This document shows positions 10,688-23,100 of a stretch of DNA of 64,000 bases, one piece after another. The DNA is from Dipetalonema caudispina (lineage: Eukaryota; Nematoda; Chromadorea; Rhabditida; Onchocercidae): contig JABVXV010000073.1 of the NCBI GenBank assembly GCA_013365325.1, positions 124,001 through 188,000 on the forward strand. Reading direction: 5' to 3'. Position 1 is the stretch's first letter. Every line of letters begins with the position of its first letter. The position numbers and the translations under genes were made by a program. The notes under the pieces were generated by a model that saw nothing but the letters and a program-made list of their open reading frames with translations, did not search any database and had not been told where the DNA came from.

Positions 10688-13600
10688 TTAAAAAACAAAA
10701 GATTCAGGTAATTTGAGCTCAAAAATATTTTTTGGTTTATTGTAACATCCGCATTCATTCATACGATTTGCATCATCATTTCGTTGAAGCAATCGTTTCA
10801 CAGTTCGCGATAAGTCAACTTCTTCACGTTCTTGATGCATTTCTTCCACAAGTTTATTGAAGTCCTGGGTGCGAAACTTATCCAGAATTCGTTGTGTCCG
10901 TTTCTATAAAAGAACCATATTAAAATTAGGCTTGAGCAAGACAAGAACCAGCAGTAGTAATTTTTCAAATGCATTAACAGTATTCGTATTTCCAATTTCC
11001 TTTAACCAATAATAATTAATTGTTACGAAGTTGCTAATGCTTTTTAAGGCATTAAGTATGCCTCCGATTTTTTTGCATTAATATGACATTGTGAACGTTA
11101 AGCTTCAAAAAAAAAGAAAAAAAAAATTCATAAAATCCGAGAAATAAGCACAAACAAGTGACACATACCTGTTCTCTTTTTTCTTCCTCACTCGGATCAA
11201 TTAACGTATTCGTATTCTTGCGCAATTCATTAACTGTTGTCGGGGGAATATCCGATTCTGCAACACGGATATAGCACTAACAACGGAATTAATTTTAGGA
11301 AAGAAATGAAAACAAATGAGCCAAGATTTTGACAAATGGTGGGTGCTTTAACACCTATACCAACCTTTTGTCAAATTTTGTTAATCAACCTTTTACATTA
11401 CATTAGGAAATGAACTAAAAAGCAATACCTTCCTTTGAAGACAGAAATTCTTACTTTCTCGTGTTGATGAAAAGAGTGTATTTTTCCGAGAAGTTTGTAC
11501 AGATTCAGATGGACTCCAATCAATGCTTAAATCAATCGAGATTGTATTTTCCTCAATCCCGCTAGTATCTGTTCCATCGACATTATTCATTTTTTCAGCT
11601 TCTTTGAACGACCAGTCTCTATTCACTGTTATATCACCCGATATTGATGACGCTAGTGCTGCGCCTTTCGAAACGAATGTTACCGCCAGATTTTTCACAT
11701 CTTTACCAGTTGCCTAAAATATTTTCAAAGCTCTAATCATCCAAAATCAGATAAAAGCAAAAATTGAAAACTACCCGATATGTGGATAACAAAAAGACAA
11801 GAAAGTATGAAAAATAATTGTAAACAACTCCAATATCTAATCTCCACCTTTAGCATTTCGCTAACGTCATCGATATCGAAAAGAATTGTTGCATCTTCTT
11901 CAAGACAAAGTGCTGCTTGTTCTTCATCATCATCACATGCAAGCGGTGCCTTTTTGGAACTCTTTTTATCAGATTGCAACTCCGGCAAAAGGTTTAGTAA
12001 CGGATGGGCTCGTAAAGCCCGTTGTTTTACAATCTAAATCAAAGATTTCTTGTTACTTTTTGAGTTTCCACCTTACATTTGATATTTTGGGGCAAAAATG
12101 CGAAATTATAACTGTCCTCGTGATTTGTTCGAGAAATTTTATGTTCTAAGTCTAAATTATGCAGAAGTGTTTCAGTTCTAACAAAAGTCCTTAGCAGAAT
12201 TCCTGTGCATCCCGCTCTCTCCACACCTGAATTACATTTTAAATATCCCCTCAGCAATTTAGAAAGAAAACGAAAAACCACATAAATTCACTAGACACAG
12301 AACATCTTCAATCTAAAAGAAATATTCTTGTCTGAACTTTCCACTAAATCATAGATTTTTCAGATCCGCAAGTCTACAACAATTCTGCGTTGTACACATG
12401 TAAATTCTGATGCAAGTTCCTCAAAATATAAATTACCTGCTGAACATGCTGACAAAGAGATGGTATGGCCATGAGCTGACTGCTGAAGTTAAGATATTTT
12501 GCCACTAAATTATGGATAGCTATACGTTTTGCACCGTTAAAACGAAATGATGATTCCAATGCCATTGATTGTAGCGCAAAAGACAACCGGAATAATTGTA
12601 TCAACATCTAAAATATTAATATAAATCATCACCTTAATCCCATTTAAAATAATAATAGATTGTTGTGACCAATTATCGACTTAACTACTGACTTCTCCAT
12701 TATTTAAGGTGCAGTTTTATTATCAAAAACAATGGTCGATGAAGTAACCTAAAAAAAGCACTTCCTGAAATGTATTTTTTTTTTAGAACTGTGAAGTCGT
12801 AACCAGAAAAAAAAACACTCTACTAGAGCAACTAGATCAGTGAAATTTATGCGACGAACTACTAAATTAAGAAAAAGTGAACTTACTTCATCAAAACCAA
12901 CTTCAATGCATAATAAAGCCATTGTGCAAAGGATTGCATCCATATGTTCTTCCAGCGTCTCATCTTCCGGTACCATCCAAACACATCTGCAAGTTTCCCA
13001 TGGTAAACAAATGTTTGGAATTTTTGAATTTCTGCTATACTAAGCTGTGAATGTAATGTTTCGGAAATTATAAAATAAAAAGGTCAGGCAATCCGATAAT
13101 ATTTAATATCTCCAAATACAGCTTACACTTACTTATGAAGAGCATTAAGTAAATGAGGTGCATAGTTTCGCATGATCATTTCATCCGACCGACTACATTT
13201 CTCAAAAGTTAACTGCAGATCAGTGACATCATTGACGTAAGGCAAATGCCGTAATACTGACAAATTATCATGCCTGTAAGTAGTTATCATGATTTCTATT
13301 CTTACCCAAGACAAGCTGATAATGAATTTAACAAATCGAAGAAATTGTCAAAAACATATAAGTTCTTTTCACATATTGTAAATAACTTAGCTTTGCTACA
13401 AAAAGTCTGATAATACAAAATTAAAAACAGGAAAATGTCAGCAGTTTGTATTTTGCATTCAACACTTACGTGGGATAAAGAGATTATATTAAAATTTGAA
13501 GTGAATCATTTAAATAACATGTAGAGCAAACACACATTATAAATAAAATGTGAACCTATCAAGCAAGGTATGAAAAATGCATTGCGTATCTAAGCGAACA

Positions 13601-16600
13601 ACAGGATCACTGGTTAAAGCTAATCGCAACAGTGTGTTTGGAAAATTATTACCAAATATCGTTGACATGAAACCCGTTCTATATTTCGTTGCCACCTAAA
13701 AATTGAACTTTCATATTTCGCTGCCACCTAATTAAATTTTTTTAAGTAACTAATGTCAGATTTGAGGACATAAATTAGTGGAATAATTTGAAATGGAAAA
13801 GTTTGAAAAATAACTCTGGAAAGATACAGACTGCAATAATAAAATTAAAACTAACTTCGAAAGTGTTAAAAGTGAAAGATATACTTTTAGGAGTGTTTTT
13901 ACAAGTATGTGTTGCAGAAAAGTATCACTCGGTCTTGGTGACTGATTGTCTTTTCCAAGATTTGGTATATTAGCAGATATAAAAAGCATAATTTCCACCT
14001 AAAATTGCAAAATAAAACATTCATTGTGTGTCCTCGACAAATTTTACAATATTCAGCAAATGTACTTAATTCTAAGCTCTTAGTGAAAAATATCATTCGT
14101 AATTTGATTCCAAATGGTTACAAATAAATATGTTTTGAATATGCATAGAATTAAAAAATAATGCTGTAGCACAAAACAAGCCCAACAGAATTTCGTAATA
14201 CCTACTACAAACAAAGGTTTTTACAAGACATGTAAACAACGGATTTAATTACCTTCTGATAGTCGGGTAACGCGTATGCATAGTCACCCATAGTATTAAT
14301 CAACGATTCTTGGTATATTTTCTCCTCATCAACTGATGGGCATTCTTCACTTTGTTGAAATTCAACAGATCGACGTACATGCTTCAGTAAAGAATTGAAT
14401 ATACCTAAACTGATATTTATAATAGTCACCAAAATGAAAACTTACATATCTTCGAAGATTTCCTTTGCTTATGATTGTTTTTGGCTTTTCTATTTTTTCC
14501 ATATTATCAATTGCGCGAATATTAATCGTATTATAGGTTCGAATCATGATATGTAAAGACCTTGTGTTGGATGGTATCAATGTCTTTGAGAAATAAATCG
14601 TTGGAAAGTTAGGAAGAAATATCAATTTACATATCAAGATTATTTTTGTCATTTGCACTAACCTATTAAAGATGGCCCGATACTGGTGCCGGCAATGGAA
14701 ACAATGCTTGATAAAACCGTCGCAATGCCAATGCGTACAGATGCATTCGAATTTGACATATTCTCCAAATGAGTTATTAAAGCCTAAAAATATTGAAGCA
14801 TAAAACTAAAACAATCATTCAGTGTGCATGCTGGAATCAAACATGAATGAAAATAGAATAAACAAGTATTAAAATATTGATAATCAACAAACATCGAGTG
14901 TATATGGAATAGGTGATAAAACTTAAAGAAGTATGAAAAATTACTTGAATGACAAAACTCGGGTCTTTAACGCTGTACATAATAGCACGAAATGTGTAAA
15001 CTGCGAACATAGGCGGAGGCTCCCATTTCGTATGTAAATCACAGTGTTTCAGAACTGGATCCAAAACAGAAACCAGGCCGAAAGGTGCTTTTGCCATCAG
15101 TTCCCTACAAGATTTCGAACAAAAAATTTTGAAGAGAAATTCCTCCATGATTTCTTCATTAATATATGAATTGGATTATTTAACTGATGTTCACTGTATA
15201 CAATGAGAACTTTTGAAGTAAAAGTCAATTTGATTTATACATTGTAAATTGCTAACCATCTATTACCAACAACACACAACCTCTTTTGACATTACGGCCA
15301 TTATGGTCAAATGAGAACTTTTCGTCAAAAAACACTTGGAAGAACCGAATATAAAATACAGTCTACAAGTGTATAGAAATGTACCGTATAAACTGATCAG
15401 CAAGCGCCCTCGGGTTTTCCGCTACACCATCCATCGCATAAGGCTGGTAGTTGACTGAGAAGCGATTATTCTCTTTTTCCTTTGATTCTTCTAAAATAGT
15501 AAAATAAACGAATAACAAACAACATTACACTCTCAGAATCTCTGCATGCTTGGTCATTATTTGCCATTACCCAAGCGAAAGATGTACAGATAAGATAATG
15601 CAAGGTTTGGGAAAGCTAATATTTTTCTACGATCCATGATTCTTACGAAATCTTTAACAAGATCCTTATATACTTTCACCACTCAAACATCATTCGAACT
15701 ATTGCTGCCTAAAGTTGACAAAAAACAGCTGGTATGAAATCCTTTGAAACTATTTACCAGAATCCTCCTCTTGAAGGTTAAAAAGAATTGAAGGGATGAT
15801 TTTGTCCATATACTGTCTTTCCCAAATACTAGTTTGTAGTGGGTCGGTCGTTGATTTCCACATAACACCTACAATAAACTTAAAAACCAATGACGATAAA
15901 TCGAAGGACTGTAAAACTTCCGATTCAATTATACGTGGCCTTTGCTTGCTTGTAAATAAAATAGTTGAAATCCGAGTCAAATTAAACTACCTCTAAGGCC
16001 ACGTAAACCTGCATATCGTGCATCTTTTGCAGTTTCACTGTTATTTGCATGACACATTGATGCAAACTTGGAGATGAAGAAGTCATATTCTCGATGGTAA
16101 GCGGGAGTGTTTTCTTCGATGTTCGCAAAGTTCACGAACGAATCTGTAGCCAGTTTCTGGAATCTGATGAAATTCTTTAAAAAAGAAGAAAGTTTTCTAA
16201 TAAAATACAATATATGCGGAAAATATGTTTGCAAAAACAGACTTTTAACTATCATTTTTCAAACCAATCTTCAGTTCGGTTTTCCATCTGAACATCTTAA
16301 CAATCCAGTACACTTGACCTTATACAATTCTGCTAACAAATTTTATATAAAAGACTATTTTGGATTTTTTATAAAAGCCTGGATAATATAACACAAGATA
16401 GATTTGCTATTACCCACTATTTGCCGTAAATAACTCAACAGTTAATTTGAAGTATAACAATAAGGTTATAAAAATCTCAGAAATAACATTATATCATTTA
16501 AAAATGACTGATGTGAGTATCTATGATAATAAAGTAAGTAGGCAGTCAGTATCATACAATAAGAAAGTGCCATAACTACGTAATACACATTACTAATGAA

Positions 16601-17481
16601 AGTAAAAAATTTGACCTCCATTTGAAAATGGTTCGTTTCCAACAATTTCTGCAACATTTTGAGGAAATGTTCGATAAACTTATTTAAACTCGACAAATCG
16701 TGACAACTTTGCAGCAGCTGATCCATCGCTTCTACGGATATCTGAACTTGACACTTCACTAACAAGTTTAAACATTTCTTCCTTTCAAATTTTGAATTTC
16801 AGTGAGTTAAAATTCAGTACTTTAAAATATTGAATTACAATGAGGTCTCCAGCAATTTTTGTAGCAGTGTTCATTTAAACAAAATAGACGAATGAAAAAA
16901 CTTAATGGATGCAACCAGCATAATCCAGTATTATCAAAACCATAGTAAAAACAGTAACTTCTGGAGTACATAAAAGTACTAGTTCCAATACTTGTATTTT
17001 CCTTTCAAAGGGATTTTTTGCTATAAAATAAGGCAAAGAACTTAGTATACCTTAACTTGGTTGTACTTTTGGTAATACAAATCTCTAGATAATCGCGAAA
17101 CAATGTATTCACCAATTCTATCCAACTTTTCGGGTCTTGATATTGCATAAAACGTTAGCTTTTGCATGTTCGAATTGATCAAGCCTTCAGTTAAGGAGCT
17201 AGAAAGATAAAGTTTACTAGAAGAACAAAAAGAAAAATCATGTAAAATAAAGTTAATTGAACCAACGTTTATTCAAAGTCGGTAGCATCAGATAAATTGT
17301 TGAATCAAGCATTCAAATCAACAAGCATCACCTCACAAAGAGGCAGGAAATATGAAGACTTTATTCTAATGTTTGAGCACATAGCAGAACTTAAATAAAA
17401 TAATCACCTCGGGTAAATGGCGTCGACGAGTCGTCGATACCGTGGTTTGCATGGGGTACAACAGCATATGAAAGTGTCCAT
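10688..17481 (-). CDS. efr-3: EFR3 / Rolling blackout homologue, plasma-membrane scaffold for PI4KIIIalpha
   Basis: Eighteen exons (17408-17481, 17051-17198, 16616-16741, 15991-16156, 15758-15868, 15385-15490, 14945-15104, 14663-14783, 14253-14404, 13885-13998, 13556-13695, 13133-13273, 12887-12986, 12437-12607, 11848-12033, 11455-11713, 11169-11257, 10688-10903) close exactly in frame to 859 residues; human EFR3A has about 820. The N-terminus MDTFICCCTPCKPRYRRLVD carries the palmitoylated cysteine cluster followed by a basic patch, which anchors EFR3 to the inner plasma membrane. Family-wide motifs follow: EKLDRIGEYIVSRLSRD, ISVEAMDQLLQSCH, SFVNFANIEENTPAYHREYD, WERQYMDKIIPSILFN, AVYTFRAIMYS, LPDYQK, LDRHDN, HNLVAKYLNFSSQLMAIP, and the terminal FELKLPESFVF. 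EFR3 recruits TTC7 and PI4KIIIalpha to make plasma-membrane PI4P. The acidic stretch around ACDDDEEQAA and the serine-rich segment after it are likely phosphoregulatory. It is transcribed away from RICTOR. Confidence 0.96.
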
Positions 17482-20134
17482 TGATATAGATTTGAAAGAA
17501 TTTGTGCAAAAATTGGATAGAGTCTAAAATGAATAATTTTTGACGAATTTCTCGAGGTTGAGATGTAAAACGGTCAACAATCTGATTTCAGAAAGAAAAA
17601 TTTCCGGAGAAGTTGCCCTCATCATCAGAATCAATTGTAAGTGTAAGGGACACTTTTGTGTGGTATTAGTACCTAATACAGAAAATGGGATAATTTTAAA
17701 AAGCAGAATGTCCAAAAAATAAAAGGCAATTATCCTTATCAGATCAGTCAAAAATTGAGAATGACAGAAGTTCGCCTACAAAAAGTATGAAATTTGCCTG
17801 TTACAATAGTTAATTAGATTTAAGAGAAATTTAGACAACAATTGAAAGAAGCAACATAAACCGCCACTAAACTCCATTCAGTAATATACCGATATGTGTA
17901 AATTACATCCATCTTTACCTCTATCTATTCCCCCTTCTACTTATTTCCATTAAAATGAAAACTGAAGGTAAAGTTGAAAACGAACGATTGCAAACATCTT
18001 TTATGGACAGGAACCAATCTGCATGCTGAAAAGAGGAACTTTCTCTTCCTTAACAATATTCCTAATAGTATAATAGAAGCGGATACCATAAATCATCGAA
18101 ATATTTCTTTTTAGTTCTTATCAAACCCTGTTGTAATCTATGTGTTAAACTCTAAATTTACACATTTTCTTCTGAATTTCTTCCTTCTTGGAGTCGTTTA
18201 AGAAACGATGATATATCTCAACATTCGAACAATAACATAACATGCGAAATAGTAAGGAAGTAATATGAAAAGAGGTCGATCTATCTAATGACACCTTATT
18301 CATATAGATTATCTAATATGAATACCAATCAGTTGCAGAATTGCTCAGCGATAAAATACAACTTCGGTTCTGGTGGGTATATCATATCTTTTAATATTTT
18401 TTAAATAGAATAAGTTTGATGAAATTGATAGTTTTTCAGATTTGCGTGTTTTGTTATTTTATCATATCAAATTAATTATTTGTTCCATTATTGTGTTGTT
18501 GTATTTTATATTACAATACTAGTGAATTAATTGTTTAGGAAATCAACTTGATCAGTTATTTATTACCTGCTCTTGATTGTTACTCAATATTTGATTGTTT
18601 TTTCTCTCCCTTTCCTGCTCCCTTCTACATTTCAGATCATTTTTTTATCATTCTAACTTTACCGTGCATATTCGCTGTGAAAGATATCAACTTTTGATAA
18701 TTCACCAACCACCAATCATATAATATCAGATGAGATCATCAGTAGCTTACAAAGCCGATAATTTTGCTGGTATAAGTGTCATATTTTACAGTATTCGATG
18801 TAATGTTGCAGAGAGATTAGGGAAAAGATGGTGCACGATTTCTACAAGTATATTAGTCAAAGATTTTATCAGGTAAGCTGATTTCCACCTTCGTTGTCGA
18901 ATAACCTTAGAAGATGCTACTTTCAATTTCTTTCATCTTAATGTATATTTGAAAATGGTTCAACTTCAACTGGCGAGAAATCAGCATAACCATTTGGCGC
19001 AAAAACTGCTTCAAGAATTTTTGTGGTGCATCTTCGCCCAATAACTATTAAAAGTTTTTCGACGAAATCATTTGCGTTCCAAATGAGCTTGAGATAAAAG
19101 CAAACAAATTTTTAAATAAATGAAGCATTTGGTTAGTATGACTATTTCAAGTAAATGAAAGATTTTCGGCAGGTAAACTGCTTTGAACCTCTAACCTTGT
19201 ATGATAAAACATTGATATATGCGGTCGCTCTGAAAAGCATTTCGCTAACAAATTCATAAAGAATAATCTAATTCTAAACTAGTACCAAATGATTGATAAT
19301 CAGTACAATGTTTCTATAACATACATAGTTTTGTTCCTCCATAATAAACTCAAATAATGTATTTGAACGATTGAGCTGTATGAGTCCTTTTAGAGTTAAG
19401 TGCTGCGGATTCTTATTCGATTTTAATTTCAGTTCTGCCCATATTAATTTACGAACATTTTTGAAATAAAGCGTTAACACTTCTGTTACTTTTCCTGTTT
19501 TTTGATTTTTGTCACTAAAAATATGACTACTTAATACTTGGATGTTAAAACAATCAAAGACGCAAAGCATGTTTGTTGTTTTTAGGCAAATATAATTTTG
19601 TTAAGAGAAATGCAACTGGAATTGGAAATGATTTAAAGAATAAATTTGCTTTGACACAATGAATTTTTTGTGAAAAATATTGAGGTGATATATCGTCGTC
19701 ATAATGTTTAAATTAAGGAAATGGACTAAATTTTTGGTCTAAATTTCAAAAAGTACATAGAGATGGAAAGCTTAAAGCGCTTTCCTTATTTTCATTTTCA
19801 TTTTAATAAGGATTTTTTATCAGATTTTCAGCAAATGCAGCTCATTGTGATCTTGAATTTATTGATAAATCCGAATATCTAGTCGACCACCTATTCATAA
19901 GCGCCTTTTCTTTTCTTCAAGAAGTATGGTTTTTTTTTGTTGATTTGTTTTAAACTCTTTCAATTTCATAAAAAATCACAATTTTATTGTTCGAACATAG
20001 TCGCTATTCCATGTTTGTCTGAAATGTCTTAGATTTATGACAGTAAATATTTTTTTTTAATATTGTTGTGGCCAAAAGCATTTCTATTGATTTGAGGAAA
20101 CGAAATAAATAGTCGAAAAGATTGTTTACAAGAA
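17482..20134. other. Divergent intergenic region efr-3 / RICTOR
   Basis: About 2.65 kb separates two divergently transcribed genes and must hold both promoters. No conserved exon is visible. An ATG followed by 14 codons and an ideal donor (CAG|GTAAGC) lies at 18828-18872 on the plus strand, but its phase cannot be joined to the RICTOR start. TTTACAAG directly before the RICTOR ATG may be its trans-splice acceptor. Confidence 0.55.
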
Positions 20135-23100
20135 ATGAGAAAGTTGCCTCAACGAATTGCAACCGGTGCAGAAAATACTCATTCAATTGATTCACTTGAA
20201 CGAGCTCTTAGTGCTCGAGAAGATCTGGAAAATATTGAAGAAATTGTCAGTTATCTCAATAACTTATGCACTGTGCTTGCCAGTGTCAAAGAGCTTCCTA
20301 ATCATGACGGATTCTACAGCACTATTTGCAAAAGATATGTTTTTAACTTTCAAATTGACAGAGCATTTGAATTTGAGTGGTAGGAATGGATATGTGCCTC
20401 GAAAGAGGAGAATGGGAAATTGTTTATAAAACATAAGTGCTAAAGTCATGAAAAATAATGTTTTTGTGACAGGGTTGCTAGATATGTGCTATCAGAAGTG
20501 AGCTCGGTTCGAGCTATTACATATCGCATCTTACGGAAAGCTTCTCAGCTACCCGATGACTTATCAGTACTGTTAGACATACATATGGATAGCTTTGCAA
20601 TAAGGTTTCGTTATTTTTCTTTCATTATCTATTTTGATAGGTTAAAGTAGAGGAGAGTGTTGATATTTAGCTAGAATTTAGATAAAATATTGGTTTGAAT
20701 ACTCTATTACGCTTTTGTAAAACTGCTATGCTAATATGGTTTTTCCAGTAGTCCTGCGATTGGCGACTGGATTAAACTAACCTAAAGTCAAATTTAGAAG
20801 ATTTGTATTTGACGATTTCTGGTGGCTGCTTAATCTTCTAACAGAATTATGAAATAACACAGTAAAAATGAAATTTATTTTGTTATACAAGTAGAGGAGT
20901 TTATTATAGATCCTTAGAAATCGACAGTAACAATTCTGAGGAACGCATTGAAGCCTTGAAATTATGTTCAATGATGTTAAGTCATATGAACGAAAAGACA
21001 AAAAGTTCAGATAATGGACTGAAGGAAGATTACGCGGGCGCCATTTTTCCAGAAAATGTTTGTCGGTCTTTAATCTCAATTGCCAGTTGTTTCTTCATGA
21101 AGCGACTATATGGGACAAAGGTTGAGGAAAAGAACGATGAGTGAGTTTTTCTTGGATGAACTCATTTTTAAAATCATGAGAATTATTTGTATATGAATGA
21201 GCTTTTGACATCAAAAGCTACTTGCTCAGATTTTTCAAAACAAGCTGACGCTATCAATCTTGAAACTGTTTCATTCAACATATCCTCTGTATAAATTATT
21301 AATGTTTTAGATTTCCTAACTTTAGCATGCAAAAACTAGGTTATGACTGTTCAGTTATTTGGAATTTACAATTCACCTCTTTTTTTCCGAAGGCATTTGT
21401 ACTTGTTATTTTGAACATATGCAGGATATATTTTTTCCAGTTTTAATAAACAAAATTACGGGCCAAATTCAGATCATTAATTTTTTGGAATCAGTAAGTG
21501 TATCTTTAATTGAGTTTGTAGGAATGAAGTGAAAAGGGAATCAGAAGGTACTTAACCTTTAAATCATGTGCCAAATAAATTAATCAAATTACAGACTAGC
21601 ATTTTCATGTTTCGCTATAATAATCGAACAGGCTGCTGTTGCTCCTGATCTCATTTTGAATTCTATTAATACAGGTATACAAATATTGCGGATTTTTTAT
21701 ATACGCCTTTCCTGATTAGGAAAACGAATTGTTTAATATTTTGTTCTTAACGAGACCAATACTCTTCACTGTTCTTCGTTCGTTTATCAGAATGTTTATA
21801 GGTTGGATTGTAGAACTCCTCACGAAGGCAGTGTTTGATGATCATTCATCCACTTTCGTTTGTCGAATCTTGTGTGCATGGCTTGATTTACCACAGCTGA
21901 GGGTGCAAGCTAAATTAAGATTGGTCTTGGATGTATGTCTTTAATTGCTTATTATTGTTTCTCGACTTACTATAAATTGTTTTAATTCTTGCATCAGTTC
22001 CTACTACCAACGTTGACATGGCTCATGGAATTCAGAGTTTGTACTACTAAATCAGCAATTATAAAAGTTCTTTTGTATTTGTAACTATTGCATACTTTCA
22101 GCGAATTTTCGCTCCTGTAATTGAAACCGAACTTTTTGAACAAAAAGAACCAGAATTGTAAGTTCTTTCCACTGGATTTTTTGAGGAAATTTTGTCTCTT
22201 GATGGCTTTATTGTACTTACACAGAAAAGATTTTCGAACATTGAGATTTATTTAGGATTTTAGTGAAAAGCCATCGTGAAGACTTATATTTGTGGAAAGT
22301 AGCTCAATGTAGCACATATTACATCCATTGCGACATCACTGTAATCTTCGCTTGATTATGACTTTTCTTCATTACTCATTTTTGCGTTAAATTTATTTCT
22401 TCATTACTTTTAGTTAATTTCGATCCATTTCGACTTGACTTAAATATATTTGGTTGTAGGGAGCAGCCTTGGCTGTCATATGACTTCTTCCAGTTGGGGA
22501 ACTTTTCGCAGATATTTTTAAATCTGTTACGCACTTGGGCTGGTCTTTTCGCTTGCTCAACTTTGAGTGATCAAAAAACGTCGGTTGTTTCTGCACTAAG
22601 GTACAATTTTCCAACAGAAGTTTTTATTGCGGTAAACTCTTCTACTTTCTTCCTTTTAAATCGATTTCCAAACTTTAAAAATTTCGTTCTAGTTTTTGTG
22701 ATTTAAATTTGTGTTGTTTTTAGTAATTATTCTTCGATTTTGGTGTAGGAAATGATAGAAAGATCATACAAGGGTTGTGGAAAATCTGGAATTCATTCAA
22801 GCGCTGTAATTCTTACACAGTACCGTTAATATTACTTTTTTGACACCTTACACGTTAGGATACTTTTGACCGTGAAATGTTTCAGTTTTTTCGATTACAT
22901 AGGATTAAATCGACCTACTCATTCGAATAGTCGCAAAATCCGTGATTTAATCATTGAATGTTGTTGTGAAATTTTGGAACTTCCATATTCTAAAATGAGA
23001 TTCACGGACTGGCTTCATGCGACGCATTACTACTGTAAGTTTTGGGAATAATGTCGAAGGGCAGTCCTTTAAGATTGCTTGTCTCTTTTAAATCACTTTA

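Noticed and set aside
18828..18872. ATG plus 14 codons with an ideal GTAAGC donor upstream of RICTOR
   Set aside because: Its phase cannot be joined to the RICTOR first exon and no other downstream exon partner is visible; possible non-coding 5' exon but unsupported.
19274..19570. 98-codon minus-strand open frame between efr-3 and RICTOR
   Set aside because: No family motif, no convincing splice context or partner exon, and composition like the surrounding intergenic DNA.
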